From assembly GCA_963779325.1 (NCBI GenBank), contig CAVZXS010000037.1, positions 310,001 to 374,000 of the forward strand: 64,000 nt of DNA, in the 5' to 3' direction. The position numbers and the translations under genes are program-made. The DNA comes from CAVZXS01 sp963779325 (GTDB taxonomy: Bacteria > Bacteroidota > Bacteroidia > Chitinophagales > Chitinophagaceae). The notes beneath the pieces are model-generated. The model was not told where the DNA came from and did no database searches. It worked only from the letters and a program-made list of their open reading frames with translations. This document shows, piece by piece, positions 60,295 to 64,000 of this stretch; position 1 is the stretch's first letter, and each line of letters starts with the position of its first letter.

Positions 60295-60319
60295 TTTATA
60301 TAAAAAGATTGAAACTAAA

Positions 60320-60814
60320 TTATGCTTCTTTCGCGTCTGCATTTGTCTCCGCAGCTGCATCATCAGTTTTTGCTTCTGCTTTTTTCTTTGCACCGCCGCT
60401 TCTTCTTGTCTTCTTAGTTGCTTCTTTCAGTTCACCTTTTCCTTTGCCGTATACTTCGTTGAAATCAACCAATTCAATCATGGCCATCTCCGCATTATCG
60501 CCTACACGGGCACCCAGTTTGATAACACGTGTGTAGCCGCCGGGGCGTCCTGCTACTTTAGGGCCAACAACACCGAACAATTCTTTTATCGCCGCTTTGT
60601 CCTGCAAATAACTGAACACGATACGATGCTGGTGCGTAACATTGTCTTTACTTTTTGTAATAAGCGGCTCGGCATAAACCCTTAAGGCTTTTGCTTTGGC
60701 TACCGTAGTTACAATTCTTTTGTGGGCAATCAGCTGGCAGGTAAGGTTGCTGAGCAACGCATCTCTGTGTGCTTTCTTTCTGCCGAGGTTTTTAATTTTG
60801 TCTCCGTGACGCAT
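60320..60814 (-). CDS. rplQ: 50S ribosomal protein L17
   Basis: The 164-residue protein opens MRHGDKIKNLGRKKAHRDALLSNL, the standard L17 start, and covers the L17 core to about residue 118 (VFSYLQDKAAIKELFGVVGPKVAGRPGGYTRVIKLGARVGDNAEMAMIELVD). The remaining 45 residues are a Lys/Ala-rich tail (EATKKTRRSGGAKKKAEAK) typical of Bacteroidota, so the gene is longer than in Escherichia coli. It is the last gene of the operon, ends at a strong terminator, and follows rpoA by 80 bp, which is a normal order. Confidence 0.97.
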   Translation of the reverse strand: MRHGDKIKNLGRKKAHRDALLSNLTCQLIAHKRIVTTVAKAKALRVYAEPLITKSKDNVTHQHRIVFSYLQDKAAIKELFGVVGPKVAGRPGGYTRVIKLGARVGDNAEMAMIELVDFNEVYGKGKGELKEATKKTRRSGGAKKKAEAKTDDAAAETNADAKEA

Positions 60815-60894
60815 GACGTTTAAATTTAATTCGGTTGTACCGTGTCAGGAATTACAACCTACTTATGTTAAAAAAATAATACAACTTAAGCTAT

Positions 60895-61896
60895 TTACAA
60901 CTCGCTTGGATCAACACCCATCTTCAATAAATCCATTCCAAAACCAAGACCTCTTTCATTCAATACCTGCTCAATTTCAGCCAACGATTTTTGACCGAAG
61001 TTTCTGAACTTCATCAAATCTTCCTGCTCGTATTGTACCAGTTCGCTCAATGAGTTAATCTTAGCGGCTTTCAAACAGTTAAAGGCACGTACAGAAAGAT
61101 CCAAATCTTCCAATGGTGTCTTTAATATTTTACGTAACTGCAATGTTTGCTCGTCTACCAGGTCTTCTTTCTTCTCTTCTTTATTATCAAATGTGATATT
61201 CTCATCTGTAATAATCATCAGGTGCTGTATCAAAATACGGCTGGCTTGTTTTACAGCCTCTTCAGGATGTATAGTACCGTCGGTCTTCACCTCCATGATC
61301 AACTTCTCATAGTCAGTACGCTGCTCCACACGGGTATTCTCGATAGTGTACTTTACATTCTTGATAGGCGTGTAAATTGCATCGATGGCGATATAACCAA
61401 CCGGCGCATCTTTCGGTTTGTTTTCCTCTGCAGGAACATAACCGCGACCTTTAGAAATAGTCAGTTCAATATCTATTTTAGCAGATGAATCCAATGTACA
61501 AATAAGCATATCGGGATTCATTACTTCAAACGACTGTGTTCCTTCGCCAATCATACCGGCAGTAAACTCAGTCTTATTTTTAATAGAAAGCGTTATTTTT
61601 TCGTTCGCCACTTCGTGGTCTACCGTTTTCTTCAAACGTACCTGCTTAAGGTTCAGAAAAATTTCTACCACATCTTCACTTACACCTTTGATGGTAGCGA
61701 ACTCATGATCTACTCCATCCATTTTCACACCAATAATAGCGTAACCTTCCAATGAATTCAACAATACCCTGCGCAACGCATTACCGATAGTAACTGCATA
61801 ACCGGGTTCCAGCGGACGAAACTCGAACAGCGCTTCAAAGTCGTTCGCTTTCTGTAAAATTATTTTGTCGGGTTTTTGAAAATTTAATATGGCCAT
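60895..61896 (-). CDS. rpoA: DNA-directed RNA polymerase, alpha subunit
   Basis: The 333-residue alpha subunit has an N-terminal dimerisation/assembly domain (about 1-235: RPLEPGYAVTIGNALRRVLLNSLEGYAI, VAGIDIE-like PVGYIAIDAIYTPIKNVKYTIENTRVEQRTDYE) and a C-terminal alpha-CTD (about 265-333: LKTPLEDLDLSVRAFNCLKAAKINSLSELVQYEQEDLMKFRNFGQKSLAEIEQVL) that contacts activators and UP elements. It lies between rpsD and rplQ in the usual alpha-operon order. Complete and of normal length. Confidence 0.98.
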   Translation of the reverse strand: MAILNFQKPDKIILQKANDFEALFEFRPLEPGYAVTIGNALRRVLLNSLEGYAIIGVKMDGVDHEFATIKGVSEDVVEIFLNLKQVRLKKTVDHEVANEKITLSIKNKTEFTAGMIGEGTQSFEVMNPDMLICTLDSSAKIDIELTISKGRGYVPAEENKPKDAPVGYIAIDAIYTPIKNVKYTIENTRVEQRTDYEKLIMEVKTDGTIHPEEAVKQASRILIQHLMIITDENITFDNKEEKKEDLVDEQTLQLRKILKTPLEDLDLSVRAFNCLKAAKINSLSELVQYEQEDLMKFRNFGQKSLAEIEQVLNERGLGFGMDLLKMGVDPSEL

Positions 61897-61919
61897 ATTT
61901 TACATTTAAAATTTTAAAG

Positions 61920-61986
61920 TGATAATGTCAGTTTAGTCATACAGTCAAACCTGTCATATTTGACACCATTGACTTATTTGACCGTC
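61920..61986. repeat. Short GTCA/TGAC-rich repeat between rpsD and rpoA
   Basis: The spacer reads GTCATACAGTCAAACCTGTC and then ATTTGACACCATTGACTTATTTGACCG, i.e. multiple GTCA and TGAC units in both orientations. It looks like a degenerate simple palindromic repeat. Its role is unknown. Confidence 0.4.
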
Positions 61987-62592
61987 TTACTTCGAATACA
62001 ATTCCACGATCAACTGCTCCTTAATATTTTCAGGAACACTTTCTCTTTCCGGGTAGGTAATAAAGGTACCTGTCATAGTCGTTTCGTTAAAATCTACCCA
62101 ACTGAACTTAGGGTTTTTTGCACGAACCTGGCTTGTAACGGCGGTATTGGCTTTGCTCTTATCTTTTAATGTAATAACATCGCCGGCTTTTAATTGATAA
62201 GACGGAACGTTTACTACATCGCCATTTACCATGATGTGTTTGTGCGATACCAACTGACGTGCAGCGGGGCGGCTTGGTGCAATTCCCATACGGAAAACCG
62301 TGTTATCCAAACGGGCTTCGCAAAGCTTAATCAGGTTTTCACCCGTAACACCTTTGCGGCGTGCAGCCTCTTCAAATGTTTTGCGGAATTGTTTTTCCAA
62401 AATACCGTAAGTGTATTTGGCTTTTTGCTTTTCGCGAAGCTGTAATGCGTACTCACCAAGGGTTTTACGCTTACGCTTTTCGCCGTGCATACCGGGAGGG
62501 TTGCTGTTTTTAGTCAACCATTTACCATTGCCTAAGATAGGCTCCCCGAAAATGCGGGAGATTTTGGTCTTTGGACCATTGTAACGTGCCAT
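61987..62592 (-). CDS. rpsD: 30S ribosomal protein S4
   Basis: The 201-residue protein has the S4 N-terminal domain (MARYNGPKTKISRIFGEPILG, GEYALQLREKQKAKYTYGILEKQFRKTFEEAARRKGVTGENLIKL) and the S4 RNA-binding domain (about 95-160: RLDNTVFRMGIAPSRPAARQLVSHKHIMVNGDVVNVPSYQLKAGDVI). S4 starts 30S assembly and, in many bacteria, represses the alpha operon. No N-terminal Cys cluster, so the zinc-independent type. Order rpsK, rpsD, rpoA, rplQ is standard. Confidence 0.98.
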   Translation of the reverse strand: MARYNGPKTKISRIFGEPILGNGKWLTKNSNPPGMHGEKRKRKTLGEYALQLREKQKAKYTYGILEKQFRKTFEEAARRKGVTGENLIKLCEARLDNTVFRMGIAPSRPAARQLVSHKHIMVNGDVVNVPSYQLKAGDVITLKDKSKANTAVTSQVRAKNPKFSWVDFNETTMTGTFITYPERESVPENIKEQLIVELYSK

Positions 62593-62711
62593 GTTTTTTT
62601 CATTTAAGCTTTTTTAGAATGCGGTACAACGATCGGTAAAAAGCTTTAAAAAAATTAATCGTGTACCCTTTTTAAAAAATGAAACCTTATGGGCTCAATA
62701 TATTGGAATCG

Positions 62712-62790
62712 GAAGTCGGAGGTATGAAGTAAGAAGTCGGAAAGATTATTTTTATCGAAACTACTTTTCTGACTTCAGACCTCCGACTTC
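62712..62790. repeat. Palindromic repeat between rpsK and rpsD
   Basis: GAAGTCGGAGGT (62712-62723) pairs perfectly with ACCTCCGACTTC (62779-62790), with further imperfect pairing inside (ATGAAGT / ACTTCAG). The 79-bp element fills the spacer between two ribosomal-protein genes. The GAAGTCGGAAGTC type is familiar in Bacteroidota intergenic repeats. Confidence 0.65.
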
Positions 62791-62793
62791 TAA

Positions 62794-63201
62794 TTATACT
62801 CTTCTCTTCTTCGGAGGACGGCAACCGTTGTGAGGCATGGGCGTCACATCTTTTATCATTACTACTTCAATACCATTTTGCGATAAAGAACGGATAGCGC
62901 CTTCGCGGCCCGAACCGGGTCCTTTTACATATACATCTACTTTTTTCAAACCGGCATCCAACGCAGTTTTAGCCGCATCGGCCGCAGCCATTTGCGCAGC
63001 ATACGGAGTATTTTTCTTAGAACCGCGGAAACCCATTTTACCGGCGCTGCTCCAGGAAATAACCTGACCTGTTTTGTTGGTTAAACTGATAATGATGTTG
63101 TTGAAACTGGCTACGATATGCGCATCGCCGTATGTATCAACTTTTACTACTCTTTTTTTAGCGGCGGCTTTACCTGTCGTCGCTTGTTGTGCTTTTGCCA
63201 T
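62794..63201 (-). CDS. rpsK: 30S ribosomal protein S11
   Basis: The 135-residue protein has the S11 core: AHIVASFNNIIISLTNKTGQVISWSSAGKMGFRGSKKNTPYAAQMAA, VDVYVKGPGSGREGAIRSLSQNGIEV and the highly conserved C-terminus TPMPHNGCRPPKKRRV. The N-terminal 20 residues (MAKAQQATTGKAAAKKRV) are a short basic tail, as in other Bacteroidota. It binds the 16S rRNA platform with S7 and S18. In the operon, it follows rpsM (134-bp gap) and precedes rpsD. Confidence 0.98.
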   Translation of the reverse strand: MAKAQQATTGKAAAKKRVVKVDTYGDAHIVASFNNIIISLTNKTGQVISWSSAGKMGFRGSKKNTPYAAQMAAADAAKTALDAGLKKVDVYVKGPGSGREGAIRSLSQNGIEVVMIKDVTPMPHNGCRPPKKRRV

Positions 63202-63228
63202 TGTAATTAACCTGAGGTAATCTTTAAG

Positions 63229-63303
63229 TTTTATCCCGATGAAATCGGGGCTGAATCATCCCTCCTGCTGACTTATGAAGCTATCCGGCGATGATTCAAA
63301 AAA
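63229..63303. repeat. Hairpin-rich spacer between rpsM and rpsK
   Basis: CCCGAT-GAA-ATCGGG is followed by TGAATCATC (about 63251-63259) pairing with GATGATTCA (about 63290-63298). Another palindromic unit in a ribosomal-operon spacer; function unknown. Confidence 0.5.
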
Positions 63304-63334
63304 TATAAGTCACTAACAGCTTATAGCCATTAGC

Positions 63335-63715
63335 TTATTTCTTAGCCGCCTTCTTTTTACCGGCAACTGTTTTACGCTTTCCTTTTCTTGTACGGCTGTT
63401 GGTTTTGGTACGCTGACCGCGAACGGGCAATCCTTTACGATGGCGAAGACCGCGGTAGCAGGCTATATCGAGCAAACGCTTAATACTCATCTGTACTTCA
63501 GAACGCAACTGACCTTCTACCTTAAACTCTTCGGTAATGGTATTACGAATGGCATTCAGGTCTTCATCGTTCCACTCATTTACTTTCTTTTCGCGGCTAA
63601 TGCTATTCTTATCAAGAATATACTTAGCTGTAGATGGTCCAATACCATATATATAGGTCAAACCTATTTCGCCTCTTTTAGTTTTTGGTAAATCAACACC
63701 GGCAATACGAGCCAT
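63335..63715 (-). CDS. rpsM: 30S ribosomal protein S13
   Basis: The 126-residue protein opens MARIAGVDLPKTKRGEIGLTYIYGIGPSTAKYIL and includes the helix-two-turn-helix stem (KVNEWNDEDLNAIRNTI), EGQLRSEVQMSIKRLLDIACYRGLRHRKGLPVRGQRTKTNSRTRKG and a basic tail (KRKTVAGKKKAAKK). S13 contacts the A/P-site tRNAs and the 50S subunit. It lies between rpmJ and rpsK, normal operon order. Complete. Confidence 0.98.
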   Translation of the reverse strand: MARIAGVDLPKTKRGEIGLTYIYGIGPSTAKYILDKNSISREKKVNEWNDEDLNAIRNTITEEFKVEGQLRSEVQMSIKRLLDIACYRGLRHRKGLPVRGQRTKTNSRTRKGKRKTVAGKKKAAKK

Positions 63716-63823
63716 AATTTTTAATTATTTCAGTTTATTTATTACTTACTGTTTTCAAAATCCCAAAAAACAAATCACAAATTTCAATTGGTTCTTGCTT
63801 TTTGATTTTTGGTTCTTTCTTAA

Positions 63824-63940
63824 TTATCCCTGTCTTTGCTTAAAGCGGGGATTTTTTTTGTTGATAACGTAAAGTCTTCCTTTACGGCGTACGATTTTGC
63901 AATCAACACTTCTTTTCTTAATAGATGCTCTTACTTTCAT
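63824..63940 (-). CDS. rpmJ: 50S ribosomal protein L36
   Basis: A short frame encodes a 38-residue L36: MKVRASIKKRSVDCKIVRRK and then a GRLYVINKKNPRFKQRQG ending. It keeps the Lys/Arg-rich fold, but of the four zinc-binding residues only the Cys at position 14 is recognisable, so it is probably a zinc-independent type, as in many Bacteroidota. Start ATG 63940, stop 63824-63826. It lies 108 bp upstream of rpsM and is normally preceded by infA, beyond the window. Confidence 0.95.
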   Translation of the reverse strand: MKVRASIKKRSVDCKIVRRKGRLYVINKKNPRFKQRQG

Positions 63941-63953
63941 TTTATTTTAGCTT

Positions 63954-63989
63954 TGAGCCTTGAGCTTCGAGCTTTGAGCTCAAGGCTCA
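63954..63989. repeat. Palindromic repeat upstream of rpmJ
   Basis: TGAGCCTTGAGC (63954-63965) pairs perfectly with GCTCAAGGCTCA (63978-63989); the middle repeats GAGCTT. It is a further short palindromic repeat in the ribosomal operon, cut off by the window end. Confidence 0.6.
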
Positions 63990-64000
63990 CAACTCATAGC

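Overview
The window is chromosomal DNA from a Bacteroidota bacterium, most likely a Chitinophagaceae relative. Evidence: many promoters match the Bacteroidota -7 element TAnnTTTG, ribosome-binding sites are not purine-rich, and several families are typical of the phylum (DUF3276/PUR, DUF1599, the BT_3928-type DoxX protein, the T9SS plug protein, a T9SS sorting domain, DUF3857, DUF2807, an 'outer membrane beta-barrel' TonB-like protein and a C-terminally extended L17). The window opens inside a DUF3857 gene and closes inside the ribosomal-protein/rpoA operon, just upstream of rpmJ.

Layout. 1-6.7 kb: a glycan-related patch (DUF1080 lipoprotein, GH20 hexosaminidase, TIM-barrel sugar isomerase/epimerase-like protein) that also holds an isolated contractile tail sheath gene. 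6.8-12 kb: a frameshifted lipoprotein, a HigA antitoxin beside a broken HigB, a UbiD-family decarboxylase, an AMP nucleosidase-like enzyme, an HsdR-N-like protein and rpmE2. 12.5-21 kb: yajQ, a large outer-membrane protein, a LytTR two-component pair whose kinase is shredded by frameshifts, threonine aldolase and pgi. 21.5-33.7 kb: a secreted M43-like protease, a PUR protein, an ABC exporter, tRNA-Ser(UGA), a hybrid kinase, two cell-envelope proteins, a SpmA/SpmB-like protein and ychF. 33.7-42.5 kb: T9SS plug protein, ECF sigma/anti-sigma pair, LutA-like protein, ribH, TPR protein, pdhA, recF, a DUF721 protein and a CBS protein. 42.6-60.1 kb: GNAT, oligopeptide permease, DoxX and DUF1599 proteins, folP, FKBP, NrnA-like phosphoesterase, ndk, TraB, a split ATP-grasp enzyme, dipeptide epimerase, MalQ, small membrane proteins, a cold-shock protein and carA. 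60.3-64 kb: rplQ, rpoA, rpsD, rpsK, rpsM and rpmJ.

Most of this is housekeeping and cell-envelope biology; I see no complete multi-gene novel system. The most notable items are: (i) a 152-bp MITE with perfect 22-bp inverted termini and an 8-bp target duplication between the DUF1599 gene and folP; (ii) a full-length contractile sheath gene with no tube, baseplate or ATPase beside it; (iii) palindromic repeats in several spacers of the ribosomal operon; (iv) a chimeric, stop-interrupted higB next to an intact higA; (v) a 51-codon membrane protein gene with its own promoter; and (vi) at least eleven single-base frame disruptions in otherwise conserved genes, five of them within 1.2 kb, which point either to consensus errors or to recent gene decay.
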